Source of the DNA: Acinetobacter lwoffii
GTDB taxonomy: Bacteria; Pseudomonadota; Gammaproteobacteria; Pseudomonadales; Moraxellaceae
Length of the DNA: 64,000 bases
Reading direction: 5' to 3'
Assembly (NCBI RefSeq): GCF_024129355.1
Contig: NZ_JAMXXP010000004.1
Coordinates: 89,901 to 153,900, forward strand
Of the stretch, positions 36,021-45,254 are shown piece by piece (the stretch's first letter is position 1; the number at the start of each line of letters is the position of its first letter). The position numbers were made by a program, and so were the translations under genes. The notes under the pieces were generated by a model. It searched no databases. It had not been told where the DNA came from and worked only from the letters and a program-made list of their open reading frames with translations.

Positions 36021-36360
36021 GGCTTCGCTCTTTATCTTTGGTTGTTTCTAACAATGCAGCCATTTTAACGATTGACCATATTGAAATAATTAGCACAAAT
36101 AAAACACATCATCCTGAATTTAGAACAAAACTGTATGCCTCTTAACCTCTTTAATTTTGATGAGAACCCTTTGGTATAGCCTAGATCACTTATGCTATAG
36201 GCAAAGAATGAGCAGATCAGATATCAACTAAATCACAAAAATGTTTTAAATATTGTTGTTTATCAAGCATTCAAACTTATGTTATCTTGTGTAAATAAAG
36301 CTATAAATATCCAATAAGTCTTAAAAAATCTGCCATAACAATTAAAGTCAGACCGGGACC
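36021..36360. other. Promoter-only region between azoR and the GGDEF gene
   Basis: A 340-base AT-rich divergent region. It holds an imperfect inverted repeat near 36175-36205 (TATAGCC ... GGCTATA-like halves around TAGATCACTTATG). I see no gene, RNA or recognised operator. Confidence 0.45.
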
Positions 36361-37557
36361 ATGAAGCGAATATCGCCTGTATTAGAAAAAGTGCTAAGAC
36401 ACAGAATCAAGAAATATCTGGTCGAAGATGAAGTCGTGATGAACTGGCGTATCCTGAAGAAATGCATCCTGATGCTGACTTTGGGATGCGGTGTACATCT
36501 GACCTGGCTCGGCTGGGATCTCTTTGTTTTATTCAATCCTGAGTATTGGCAATATGTACAGATTGAACGGGTTCATTCACAAGTCGTGCTGAACGGCAGT
36601 TTTTTATTGATTTTAGCCTTACTGATTTATCCTTGTTATAAATTTCAGGGCAACCGTCTGGTGGAACGTTATCTACCCTATCTGGCAGTCGGCACCTTTG
36701 TGGTTTCGCTATGCCGGGATGCCTATATTGTCGGCGTGATCAGCCCTGTGGCCACGACCTCCTATGTCTGTTTAATTATGGTGGGACTGGTGCTGCTCCA
36801 TCGCACGCTGGTTTATAGCATGCTGATTCCAGCGTCAATTTTCCTAGGCGGATGTGCCTATTTAAGTTTCAGTCATCAATTGCCTTATTCACCGCTATTT
36901 AATATCGATGACAAGCTTTTCTATAATGGTTTCTGGCTGTTATCGATGCTGTATTTCATTTTGCCAATTCTGGCCGTCTGTATGGTCTTATTCGAGATTC
37001 TGCTCAGTCAATGGCGGCATCGTGAGCAGCTGATCAAACAACTGAGTCAGATTGATCCGCTCACCAATCTGTTTAACCGCCGTAGTATCAACCAATGTCT
37101 GGATAAACTGAATGCCGCAGCCACTCCCAATTATGCTTTAGTGCTATTAGATCTGGATCATTTCAAGAAAATTAATGATCACTATGGCCATCATAAGGGC
37201 GATGAAACCTTAGTTGAAGTGAGTGCTGTACTGAACCAGCAATTGCGCGAAAGTGATGTGGTCGGCCGTTTTGGCGGGGAAGAATTTATTTTGGTGCTTA
37301 AAAATACCAGTCTGGAAAAAGCCGAGCAAGTGGCTGAACGCTGTCGCATCGCCATTCAGCAATTGCAGATTTTCAGTGATGAGGGTGAGCTGATTCCAGT
37401 GACCGCTAGTTTCGGGATTGCCATTTCTAGCGCGGAATTACGCCCACAACAATTATTGAGTCAGGCCGATCAGGCACTTTATCAAGCCAAAGCCGGTGGG
37501 CGTAATCTGGTCAAAGCCTATGCTGAAGCGGTTCCAGCACAGATGCAGGTTTCTTAA
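36361..37557 (+). CDS. Membrane diguanylate cyclase (GGDEF)
   Basis: A 398-residue protein with about six transmembrane helices in the first 220 residues, then a GGDEF domain. The active-site signature is GGEEF in VGRFGGEEFILV (near 302). Substrate and metal residues LDLDHFKKINDHYGHHKGDE (near 262) and the conserved C-terminal DQALYQAKAGGRN are also present, so it should make c-di-GMP. An RxxD I-site at the usual five residues before GGEEF is not present (SDVVGRF). The membrane part is of the MASE-like type but I cannot name it. The start could also be the ATG at 36439. No EAL domain. Confidence 0.9.
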   Translation: MKRISPVLEKVLRHRIKKYLVEDEVVMNWRILKKCILMLTLGCGVHLTWLGWDLFVLFNPEYWQYVQIERVHSQVVLNGSFLLILALLIYPCYKFQGNRLVERYLPYLAVGTFVVSLCRDAYIVGVISPVATTSYVCLIMVGLVLLHRTLVYSMLIPASIFLGGCAYLSFSHQLPYSPLFNIDDKLFYNGFWLLSMLYFILPILAVCMVLFEILLSQWRHREQLIKQLSQIDPLTNLFNRRSINQCLDKLNAAATPNYALVLLDLDHFKKINDHYGHHKGDETLVEVSAVLNQQLRESDVVGRFGGEEFILVLKNTSLEKAEQVAERCRIAIQQLQIFSDEGELIPVTASFGIAISSAELRPQQLLSQADQALYQAKAGGRNLVKAYAEAVPAQMQVS

Positions 37558-37585
37558 ACGGGTTCAGCTTTTTTTAAGAACTAAA

Positions 37586-39430
37586 TTATGGATTTTCACT
37601 TTGAGCCAGTGCTTGCAGCTGTGCCAGCAATTCTGCCTCGCTAAAAGCACCGGTTAAACGTAAACCCCTAATTTCCTGCTGCTGCGCATTCAAGAATAAA
37701 TACGTCGGCGGCCCGAGAATTTCCCATTGGTTTAACAGCGCTTGATGAGAGACATTATATTGGCTTAAATCCAGCTTGATCAGGAAATATGGCGCAAGCG
37801 CCTGCTGTACCGCTGCAGATTTTAAAATACGATGTTCGATCGGCTGACAGGCAACACACCAGTCGGCGTAGACATCAATAATAATCTTTTGCCCTTGTGG
37901 TGCCCTGTCCAAAATCTGCTGAAATTCTGCTGCACTACGTGCCACATGCCACTTGGCTTCTGTACTCACCTGCTCCACAAAAAACCGCTGACTATGCTGA
38001 TATTGGCTATAAGCAATATAAGGCACGGCCAGTACCAGACACAGGATATACAGCCATCTTAGACCAGTGCGATGCCAGAAAATCCGGAACAGCACATAAG
38101 CCACGAAGGTCATGCCCAAAGCTAAGGATAACCACTGTAAAGCGGCTTCTGAAATCAGTGGGCGAATAAAATACAGCGCTAGCGCCAGCATGATAAAGGC
38201 AAAGAGCACTTTGATCTGATTCATCCAGTGCCCGGCTTTAGGCAGAATCCGTGCACCCAGAATACTGGCCAGCAATAAAGGCGTGCCCATCCCAAAACCT
38301 AAAGTAAACAGCAGTAAAGCTCCCTGCCACTGACTTTGCGTCTGGGAAATAAACAATAATGCGCCTGCCAGCGGTGCGGTCATGCATGGCCCCACCAGAA
38401 GCGCCGAAATCATGCCCATGACACCGGCACTGACCAGACTGCCTCCCTGCTGCATGGCCTGTGCCCGATCCAGACGATGAACCAGACGTTGCGGCAGTTT
38501 GATTTCAAACAGGCCAAACAGATTCAGGGCAAACAGGACAAACAGGATGCTAAATGCGATCAGGGTTCCCGGTTGCTGCAACCAGCGCTGAAAATTCAGA
38601 CCAGCTGAAGACGCAATTAAGCCGAGTACCGCATAGACAGTAGCCATACTGCTGACAAAAGTCAGTGCAATCATCCAGGCTTTCAGGCCTTTACTATCTC
38701 GTACAATCAGCGAGGTCAGAATCGGCAACATCGGCAAGGAACACGGTGTAAAAGCCAGTAAAATGCCTAAGCCAAAGAACAGCAAAAGCCCATAGCCCAA
38801 AGAGCGTTCAAGCAGTTGGGCTGACCATTTCTGGTCTTGTGCTGCATAGGGTTCAGTTTGTGTGTTGGCTGATGCAGAGATTTCATTTGCTGTAGATTCT
38901 GAGGAATCTGCTGTATTAAACAGGGTATTGTGTTGCAGTGATGAAGTATTCAGATCGAGTAAACGCTTTGTTCCTGATCCGGCAGCTTCGAATTGCACCA
39001 GACCGGACAAATCGGTCTTGAACTGAATGGTTTGTGGCGGATAACAGATCCGGTCTTTGGCACAACCCTGCCAACTGACCTGATAGGATCGCCCCGCCTG
39101 AGTCGGGATCTGAAACTTTAACTGCTGATAATAAACCTGGGTATGTCCATAGTTATCATCATACAAATCTTCAGCGGGTGGCAACTCAAACGACACCGGC
39201 TGGTTGCCCTGCCGGACTTCAATTTTATGCTGATACAGATAATAGTTGTCTGGAATCTGCCAACTCAGTTCAGCCTGCTGCTGACTGGTGGAGATCACGC
39301 TCACAGGAAAAGCCTGCTCGGCAGACAACAATGCAGTTTCCGCCTGAGCAGGACTGCTGAACAAGGTGCTTCCCAAAATAACCAGGGCAAGCATTTTCCC
39401 CCAGGTCGGGAACTGCGAGTATTTCATCAT
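37586..39430 (-). CDS. dsbD: Thiol:disulfide interchange protein DsbD
   Basis: A 614-residue inner-membrane protein passing electrons from cytoplasmic thioredoxin to periplasmic DsbC/DsbG. It has a signal peptide, an N-terminal alpha domain with the Cys pair in GCAKDRICYPP (near 128-134), eight membrane helices with the essential cysteines in FTPCSLPMLP (near 230) and VGPCMTAPLAG (near 348), and a C-terminal thioredoxin domain with WCVACQ (near 523). All three redox pairs are intact. It is convergent with the GGDEF gene. Confidence 0.96.
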   Translation of the reverse strand: MMKYSQFPTWGKMLALVILGSTLFSSPAQAETALLSAEQAFPVSVISTSQQQAELSWQIPDNYYLYQHKIEVRQGNQPVSFELPPAEDLYDDNYGHTQVYYQQLKFQIPTQAGRSYQVSWQGCAKDRICYPPQTIQFKTDLSGLVQFEAAGSGTKRLLDLNTSSLQHNTLFNTADSSESTANEISASANTQTEPYAAQDQKWSAQLLERSLGYGLLLFFGLGILLAFTPCSLPMLPILTSLIVRDSKGLKAWMIALTFVSSMATVYAVLGLIASSAGLNFQRWLQQPGTLIAFSILFVLFALNLFGLFEIKLPQRLVHRLDRAQAMQQGGSLVSAGVMGMISALLVGPCMTAPLAGALLFISQTQSQWQGALLLFTLGFGMGTPLLLASILGARILPKAGHWMNQIKVLFAFIMLALALYFIRPLISEAALQWLSLALGMTFVAYVLFRIFWHRTGLRWLYILCLVLAVPYIAYSQYQHSQRFFVEQVSTEAKWHVARSAAEFQQILDRAPQGQKIIIDVYADWCVACQPIEHRILKSAAVQQALAPYFLIKLDLSQYNVSHQALLNQWEILGPPTYLFLNAQQQEIRGLRLTGAFSEAELLAQLQALAQSENP

Positions 39431-39446
39431 CTGTGAGTTGAATAAC

Positions 39447-40202
39447 TTAGAACAGCACAGAGAAACCTAGGCCTGAGAAGTAACTTCGATCTGCACCATC
39501 CAGATCTACACCGACATTCGCATCCAATTGGACACGGTCGTTTAAGGCATACATAACCCCGGTACCGAGCGCGTATTGATTATCGACACTTTCAGCTTTA
39601 CGGTAAATCAGTTCAGAATAACCTGACCAGCGATCAGTAATGCGGTAGCCTAGAGAAGGAATCGCAGACACTGCCCAGTTGCTGTCCTGCCATTCATAAC
39701 GCATGGTCAATGCGGTACTGACCAAGTCATTATATTGATACGACACGACAGAACCCAAGCTGTAAATATCTTCTTCATTAGTGAAACCGGCATTGCCTGT
39801 TGCAATGATGGCTTCGGCCAGCAAAGCCATACTGAGTTTGTCATCATCCAAATCAATGGCCTTTTTCAGACCAATACTAACATCGCCCAGACCATCATCT
39901 TCTTCGGTCTGGCCATTGGATTTCACTTGGGTCCAGGTCGGGCCAGCCCAACCTAAACGCAATTCCAGATCATCACTGAGTCCGGTACGTAACAACATAT
40001 CTGCACTGAGTGTGGTCACGGTCTGATCGCCCGACTTGCTATAACGCGCTGTAGGCAAGCCTTGCTCCCAAGCGACATTTCCGACTGGAGTAATTCCAGT
40101 ACTCAGACCCTCACCTGGTCGATCAAATTCAAAATCTGCTGCGAAAAGCTGTGCACTACAACCGGCCAGTGCAATCAAACCCAAGGTTTTTAATGTTGTC
40201 AT
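39447..40202 (-). CDS. Outer-membrane transporter-like protein (phenol MetA family)
   Basis: A 251-residue exported beta-barrel protein. The signal peptide is residues 1-22 (LGLIALAGCSAQLFA). The mature start DFEFDRPGEGLSTGITPVGNVAWEQGLP is typical of the PF13557 MetA-pathway phenol-degradation family. Repeated strands follow (DDLELRLGWAGP, GLGDVSIGLKKA, YRITDRWSGYSELIYR) and it ends GLGFSVLF. Family members are called transporters without proven substrates. It lies 16 bases downstream of dsbD's upstream side, with no obvious functional link, and 22 bases from the ankyrin-like gene. Confidence 0.8.
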   Translation of the reverse strand: MTTLKTLGLIALAGCSAQLFAADFEFDRPGEGLSTGITPVGNVAWEQGLPTARYSKSGDQTVTTLSADMLLRTGLSDDLELRLGWAGPTWTQVKSNGQTEEDDGLGDVSIGLKKAIDLDDDKLSMALLAEAIIATGNAGFTNEEDIYSLGSVVSYQYNDLVSTALTMRYEWQDSNWAVSAIPSLGYRITDRWSGYSELIYRKAESVDNQYALGTGVMYALNDRVQLDANVGVDLDGADRSYFSGLGFSVLF

Positions 40203-40223
40203 GTTGGAGCTCTTTATTAAAAT

Positions 40224-40766
40224 TTAACTGAGTTCTTTGGTCATTTTTGCGCCATGCTTGCGAAGCAGTTCTAGCGTCTGTTTTTCTTCGTCTAAAGCTT
40301 CTGACCAGTTGATTTCATCAAAATCACAATCAAAGAATAGATCACTAATTGAAGATAAAATAGTCATGCCATCTTCATCTTTGCTATTTGGATCGACTTT
40401 TTCATCCAGTAAACGCTGTACAGCCGGTGCACATGCGGCACTCGCGGCATCCCAGAGCGGGCCATAAATTTCTTCTGCATCCCACAGATGCAGATTCACT
40501 TTGGCCTGGATCAGTTCTTCCAGAATCTGTAAATGTACCGCCAAACGTGCCTGTTTCTCATCTTCTGAAAGTGGTGTACCGGCTTCATACAGTTCACACA
40601 CCTCTTCCCACCATTTGAACAGGCCATCTGACCAGACCGAAATCACCGGGCCTTTGTCATGATCAATAAAATTCGGGTTGAGTCCATCTGCCAGCAGCTG
40701 TTTAACCTGGTCCAGATTTAATTCTTCGAGTGATTGCACAAAAAGCTGTTGTTGCGCAGTTAACAT
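40224..40766 (-). CDS. Ankyrin-repeat-like cytoplasmic protein
   Basis: About 180 residues, with no signal or membrane segments. Helix pairs resembling ankyrin repeats are visible: LNLDQVKQLLADGLNPNFIDHD near the N-terminus and CAPAVQRLLDEKVDPNSKDEDGMTIL near residue 115, plus a C-terminal helix TLELLRKHGAKM. The protein is acidic. The start at ATG 40766 follows AGTGAG; a GTG four codons upstream would extend it. The function is unknown; proteins like this often act as interaction scaffolds. Confidence 0.7.
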   Translation of the reverse strand: MLTAQQQLFVQSLEELNLDQVKQLLADGLNPNFIDHDKGPVISVWSDGLFKWWEEVCELYEAGTPLSEDEKQARLAVHLQILEELIQAKVNLHLWDAEEIYGPLWDAASAACAPAVQRLLDEKVDPNSKDEDGMTILSSISDLFFDCDFDEINWSEALDEEKQTLELLRKHGAKMTKELS

Positions 40767-40855
40767 GATGGAGCTCACTTTGATTCGTTTTCGACTATTA
40801 TGCCGAATAAAGCAGGATTTGTTGTGCTTCTCATAACTATATTTTTGTTTAATAC

Positions 40856-40882
40856 GAAAAAAGCCCCGCAGGGCTTTTTCAA
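40856..40882 (-). terminator. Terminator after the hibernation factor gene
   Basis: AAAAGCCC-cgca-GGGCTTTT with A and T tracts on both sides, immediately past the stop at 40894. Confidence 0.82.
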
Positions 40883-40893
40883 ATCGGTTCGGC

Positions 40894-41259
40894 TTAGTCT
40901 TCGATATCCGCAGTATCTGTGTCTGCTAGTTCGAGAGCACCAGGACGAACATTGTCTTTTTTCTCGATCACATGTTCCAGACTACGTTTTAGTCGGTCAA
41001 TTGCACCATGGATCGCAGTATCGACATTATGGCCACGATGATTGACTACGACAGGTTTCAAGCCTGCAGGACGCGCTTCAATCATACAACGAATATCGTC
41101 ATCGCCGCCTTTGGCGCCATTTTCATCACTAAGATGGACTGAAAAATGGGTAATACGTTCGCTGTGGCGCTGGAATTCTTGATTTAATTCTTCCCGTACA
41201 TAAGTAATTAAACGATCACTATTCTGAATGTGGTTATCGGTACGAAGTTCAATATTCAT
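40894..41259 (-). CDS. hpf: Ribosome hibernation-promoting factor (HPF/RaiA family)
   Basis: A 121-residue ribosome-binding protein with the S30AE domain: NIELRTDNHIQNSDRLITYVREEL at the N-terminus, the strand ITHFSVHLSDENG, and CMIEARPAGLKPVVVNHRGHNVDTAIHGAIDRLKRSLEHVIEKK. It is longer than E. coli HPF by about 25 residues through an acidic tail (LADTDTADIED), and lacks the long-HPF dimer domain. Likely binds the 30S decoding region in stationary phase. It is not next to rpoN, the common location in other gamma-proteobacteria. Confidence 0.85.
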   Translation of the reverse strand: MNIELRTDNHIQNSDRLITYVREELNQEFQRHSERITHFSVHLSDENGAKGGDDDIRCMIEARPAGLKPVVVNHRGHNVDTAIHGAIDRLKRSLEHVIEKKDNVRPGALELADTDTADIED

Positions 41260-42266
41260 ATATTACCATCCTCAATCTTTGTAACTTTTGAGTGCAAAAT
41301 TTTTTATCTTGGCACGTTTGTAGCTTGCTGTTTCGCATCGGATTTCACTTCTTCAAATGATTGGAATCACACCCTCCATTTTGAATGATGAACACATTTT
41401 TGAGTCTGCAGAATCGTGTCCTTATATCTTGAATATCGGCTGTATCTTGGAAATATGCAAGTGATATTTTGGTTTTTTAGCAAAAGAATAATCCATTGTG
41501 ACAACTGCTTACTCAGCTCAAAAATACAGGATTTTTCAAACGGAAATTTCACAACCTTTCACATGATTTAATTTGAAATAATTTTTTAGCCAGACCGATA
41601 AATCGCTTAAATAACACTCGACTAGGAAACCTAAAAAAGGAGGAATTAAAAGTATTTTTTATCGAAATTAGCTCACTTTTACCTAATAATTTATCTTATA
41701 AGATCAGCGCCTAGTCAGCCTTACAGTCCTGAATAGATCATTTGCTTTATCATTATTTAGTTGCTTTTGCATAACCGGGAAAAATACTCTTTCGTCATTT
41801 TAAAATAACAACCTGCAAAATAATTTTTTATTGAAATATAAGACCGTTCAATCTCACTTGAAGAGGCTGAGAACAGGCTTATAAAACGACGGTCATTTGA
41901 GATTTTCAAACTAACCTCATTACATAAACAGAACAAAGCTGTTCAGCCTCAGGCCCAAATTAATTACTAAACAATATGTATATCCCCCCCTATTTTTTAC
42001 TGATTTTGTAAGTTAATCATCGTAAATTGAAGTGATTTTATATTTTTAGTTATACATTCAGTCTTTTAAGGCACTACATATTCAACTTTATTTAAAAAAT
42101 AATAATTTAGAGAAGTATCAGCGAAAGGCAATGAAAACTGAGGAAGATGATCGTCTTCATTCAACTCATGGGGGCTGAAATATATTTAAGTCAGCGATCA
42201 CTTTTAACTTTATTTTTACTTATTAATCTGTATGCTTATTCTGCTTTCTCGGGGGGATAGATTTAA
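41260..42266. other. One-kilobase gene-free AT-rich region
   Basis: This is the longest stretch without a gene in the window. It contains the hpf promoter on the left and the leader of the Tsx-like gene on the right. Visible items are a GGAGG at about 41641 with no start codon behind it, a GAAGA/TCTTC hairpin near 42141, and a GGGGGG ribosome-site-like run at about 42252-42257, ten bases before the ATG. No convincing protein, RNA or terminator was found. Confidence 0.55.
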
Positions 42267-42992
42267 ATGAAATTTACACAACTTACGGCACTTTGTGCAT
42301 TGGCTTCAACTGCAGCATTTGCTCAAGCAAAACCAGTTTGGCAGGACTTTAGCGTTACAGGTCTTTATGGCGAAAACTATGAAGTTGTAGACGATCAGCA
42401 AACTACTTTAACTGTTGAATATGCTGCAAAAGTTAAATATGCAGATGTATTCTTCTTTATGGATCGTCTGCGCGGTGGCGATGATGTTAAAAGTACGTAC
42501 TTTGAGTTATCACCACGTTTAAGCTTAAGCGAAGTTACAGGCCAAAAACTTGCCTTTGGTCCAGTGAAAGATGTGCTTATTTCAACAACGTGGGAAGGTT
42601 CAGATAATGCTGATAACTTCCTATATGGCGTGGGCTTTGACCTTGATATCCCATACTTTCAATATGCAAGCTTAAATCTTTATCGTGCAAACAATGAAAA
42701 AGTGTTTGGCAATAAAGACGATTATCAAATGACGCTTACCTATGGTGTGCCATTTAAACTGGGTGCTGAAGATTTTCTTGTAGATGGCTTCCTTGATTGG
42801 TCAACTGCTGAAAAAGACGCTCAAGCAAGCGAGTTAAACTGGACTACACAGTGGAAATGGAATGCGGGCAAACACATTTCTCCAGATACCCGTTTATACC
42901 TCGGTGTTGAACATTCAGTGTGGAACAATAAGTTTGGTCTTAAAAATCAAGATGAAAACAATGTCAGCGCACTTGTGAAATATCATTTCTAA
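42267..42992 (+). CDS. Tsx-like nucleoside-specific outer-membrane channel
   Basis: A 241-residue exported beta-barrel protein. The signal peptide is residues 1-21 (KFTQLTALCALASTAAFAQA). The mature part reads VWQDFSVTGLYGENYEV, YADVFFFMDRLRGGDD, STYFELSPRLSLSEVTG, NFLYGVGFDLDIP and YQMTLTYGVPF, and ends SALVKYHF. This matches the Tsx family (PF03502). Nucleosides are the expected substrates, by family only. It is preceded by an unusually long AT-rich leader and an unusually G-rich ribosome site, and is followed by a terminator. Confidence 0.83.
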   Translation: MKFTQLTALCALASTAAFAQAKPVWQDFSVTGLYGENYEVVDDQQTTLTVEYAAKVKYADVFFFMDRLRGGDDVKSTYFELSPRLSLSEVTGQKLAFGPVKDVLISTTWEGSDNADNFLYGVGFDLDIPYFQYASLNLYRANNEKVFGNKDDYQMTLTYGVPFKLGAEDFLVDGFLDWSTAEKDAQASELNWTTQWKWNAGKHISPDTRLYLGVEHSVWNNKFGLKNQDENNVSALVKYHF

Positions 42993-43004
42993 TTGATGTA
43001 TGAT

Positions 43005-43034
43005 CGAAAGCAGAACTCCGGTTCTGCTTTTTTT
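43005..43034 (+). terminator. Terminator after the Tsx-like gene
   Basis: AAAGCAGAA-ctcc-GGTTCTGCTTTTTTT, 13 bases past the stop. Confidence 0.85.
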
Positions 43035-43072
43035 AAACTGTGATTTCAGCTCACCTCTACTAGAACAAGAAT

Positions 43073-43585
43073 ATGCCTGATTTTGATATTCGACCTGCGA
43101 CCGAACATGATCTTGAAACCATCCTCAAGATTTATAATCAGGAAGTACTTTATGGTACTGCGACCTGGAACAGAACAGCCTTTGATCTGAACTATTTCAA
43201 AATCTGGTTTAAACAGCTTAAAAATCAGAATTTCCCGGTTTTTGTGGTTGAAGATACGCGAAATCAAGTCGTTGCTGGCTATGCTTGTTATGATCAGTTT
43301 CGTAGTATTCAGGGCTTTCAACAGACGGTAGAACATTCCATCTTTTTAAATCCAGATTATGCAGGGCAAGGTTTGGGTTCTAAATTATTACAGTATTTAA
43401 TTGAACAGGCTCAAGTACAGAAATTGCATATCATGGTCGCAGCGATTGATTCAGAAAACACCTCATCGATTCGTCTGCATGAAAAACTGGGTTTCGTTCA
43501 AACTGCCTATATGCCGCAAGTCGGACAGAAGTTTGGGCAATGGCGTGATTTGGTCCTCTTGCAACTGAATCTGGATCGAGCTTGA
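43073..43585 (+). CDS. GNAT N-acetyltransferase (phosphinothricin-acetyltransferase-like)
   Basis: A 170-residue acetyltransferase with the GNAT fold. It begins DIRPATEHDLETILKIYNQEV. The acetyl-CoA motif A is LNPDYAGQGLGSKLLQYL (near 101), and the C-terminal SSIRLHEKLGFVQTAYMPQVGQKFGQWRDLVLLQ is typical of the Pat/MddA group, which acetylates phosphinothricin or methionine derivatives. Substrate cannot be read from sequence. Monocistronic. Confidence 0.87.
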   Translation: MPDFDIRPATEHDLETILKIYNQEVLYGTATWNRTAFDLNYFKIWFKQLKNQNFPVFVVEDTRNQVVAGYACYDQFRSIQGFQQTVEHSIFLNPDYAGQGLGSKLLQYLIEQAQVQKLHIMVAAIDSENTSSIRLHEKLGFVQTAYMPQVGQKFGQWRDLVLLQLNLDRA

Positions 43586-43757
43586 TTCATTCTTAGTTTA
43601 AAGCTATTCCAGAACTGCTTTCTGGACACTCCTTTTCAGCTTTTTAATATTTGGTCATCACGATATTTGGTTGTTATCCAGTTTAATAAGCACAAGTTCT
43701 ATTTACTTATACTAGCGGCTATGTATTATTCAGCTCAAAATCATACTGAATAACACT

Positions 43758-44480
43758 ATGTATAAATCTCTATTGTCTATCGGTCTTTTAGGTTTAAGCG
43801 CGCACACTTTTGCTGATTCAGATTTTGAAAAAGAGCTCCGCTCAGGCTGTAGCAAAGTGCAAAGCTATGCAAATAATGGCAAGAAATTCTACGACCAAAA
43901 ACAATATCAAAAGGCTATAGCGCAATTTGAGCAACAAGCCGCTTGGTCATCTTTTTGTGCGATGAATGTAGAAGACGGCGTTACAGCTTTTTCTGAGCGT
44001 GATATCACCACGGCATTTAATAATGTCGGTTTAAGTTATGCCAAGCTTGGAAAGCCGCAATGGGCACGCGCCTGGTTTTCCGTTTTTCCGAATACTAAAG
44101 CCAGCCAGTTCAATCTAAAACAGTTACCTGCACCAGAAAAACCGAAGAATTTTGCAGGAAAATATGTCCGCTATGCAGGTTTTGGTCAGTGGAATACGAT
44201 GGAAGTTAAACGGGCTTCGAATGCCTACCAGATTGAGTTTAATGGACTCTATATGGGTTTACGCAGTCTGATTTATGGACCAAATATGGGAGAATTTTTA
44301 ACCCGTATGTCGCTGAATAAAGCTCAGGCCAATTACAGCGTAGAAGATTGCAAAATTGATTTGAAATTTCAGTTTAACGCTCAAATTGGACAACAGATTG
44401 TGGTGAATAGCAACAATCCAATGTCTTGCGGTTTTGGACATAATGTCTCGGCGGATGGCATGTATTTAAAGGTTGAGTGA
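43758..44480 (+). CDS. Exported protein of unknown function with a TPR-like N-terminal part
   Basis: A 240-residue protein with a signal peptide (residues 1-19, YKSLLSIGLLGLSAHTFA). Next come helix pairs resembling tetratricopeptide repeats (NGKKFYDQKQYQKAIAQFEQQAAW, TTAFNNVGLSYAKLGKPQWARAWF), then a beta-rich C-terminal half (AGKYVRYAGFGQWNTMEVKRASNAYQIEFNG) with cysteines CKID and SCGFG that could pair. I do not recognise a named family. It is 67 bases from the PLD gene on the same strand. Confidence 0.7.
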   Translation: MYKSLLSIGLLGLSAHTFADSDFEKELRSGCSKVQSYANNGKKFYDQKQYQKAIAQFEQQAAWSSFCAMNVEDGVTAFSERDITTAFNNVGLSYAKLGKPQWARAWFSVFPNTKASQFNLKQLPAPEKPKNFAGKYVRYAGFGQWNTMEVKRASNAYQIEFNGLYMGLRSLIYGPNMGEFLTRMSLNKAQANYSVEDCKIDLKFQFNAQIGQQIVVNSNNPMSCGFGHNVSADGMYLKVE

Positions 44481-44546
44481 TTGCTGATTCAGCGATATCT
44501 TATTGCCCTATAACAAACATAATATTCAAAATATTACAGGGAAAAT

Positions 44547-45254
44547 ATGGCTAAATTTCTAAATACCAGTGCAACCAATTTTTTCTTAGAAGAACTCATC
44601 AAAAATGCCAAAGAACGTTTAATTTTAATCAGTCCGTATTTGCGTCTCAATGACCGTATTAAAGAATTATTAGAAGACAAAGACCGGTTAAAAATTGATG
44701 TTCGCATTGTCTATGGCAAAAGTGATTTGCATCCTGAAGAAATCAAATGGATTCAAAAACTGGACTATGTCCGTTTGAGTTTCTGCAAAAACCTGCATGC
44801 AAAGTGCTATCTCAATGAATCGGAATGTATTATTTCCAGTTTAAACCTCTATGAATTTAGCCAGGTCAATAACAATGAAATGGGTATTTCAGTACGTAAA
44901 TATGAAGATGATGACGTCTTTAAAGATGCTTATGAAGAAGCGCAGCGTATTATTCGGATTAGCGAAGAAGTCCGGATTAGCTTAGATGAAGTTAAAGCTA
45001 ATCCGAACACTGAGGATTTAGGTCAAACTGATGAAGAAGCTAATGCCTTTAGTAAATTGACCACCTCCAAACTGGCTGCCAAATATAAAATTAAAACAGC
45101 AGATTTACTTGAAAAGTTAGTGGATAAAGGCTTTTTAAAGTTGAATGACACGGGTAAACATTTTTTAACTGACCAAGGCAAATCCATCGGTGGTGAATAC
45201 CTTCCAAGTCAGTACGGCGGCTATTTTTTATGGAATGAAAATACGAAGATCTGA
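44547..45254 (+). CDS. Phospholipase-D-like protein with a C-terminal helix-turn-helix part
   Basis: A 235-residue cytoplasmic protein. The N-terminal half is a single PLD domain (FFLEELIKNAKERLILISPYL) with one HKD-type motif: H84-x-K86, E91 and S98-L-N100. Such single-motif proteins usually act as dimers. The C-terminal 65 residues (SKLTTSKLAAKYKIKTADLLEKLVDKGFLK, then LTDQGKSIGGEY) look like a winged-helix domain found in phage and restriction-linked proteins. A nucleic-acid nuclease or repair role is plausible. The Asp of the classical motif is replaced by Glu. It has no operon partner. Confidence 0.75.
   Translation: MAKFLNTSATNFFLEELIKNAKERLILISPYLRLNDRIKELLEDKDRLKIDVRIVYGKSDLHPEEIKWIQKLDYVRLSFCKNLHAKCYLNESECIISSLNLYEFSQVNNNEMGISVRKYEDDDVFKDAYEEAQRIIRISEEVRISLDEVKANPNTEDLGQTDEEANAFSKLTTSKLAAKYKIKTADLLEKLVDKGFLKLNDTGKHFLTDQGKSIGGEYLPSQYGGYFLWNENTKI

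Noticed and set aside
41367..41552. 61-codon minus-strand frame upstream of the hibernation factor gene
   Set aside because: Low-complexity composition with a repeated RYSRY run, no ribosome site, no resemblance to any family.
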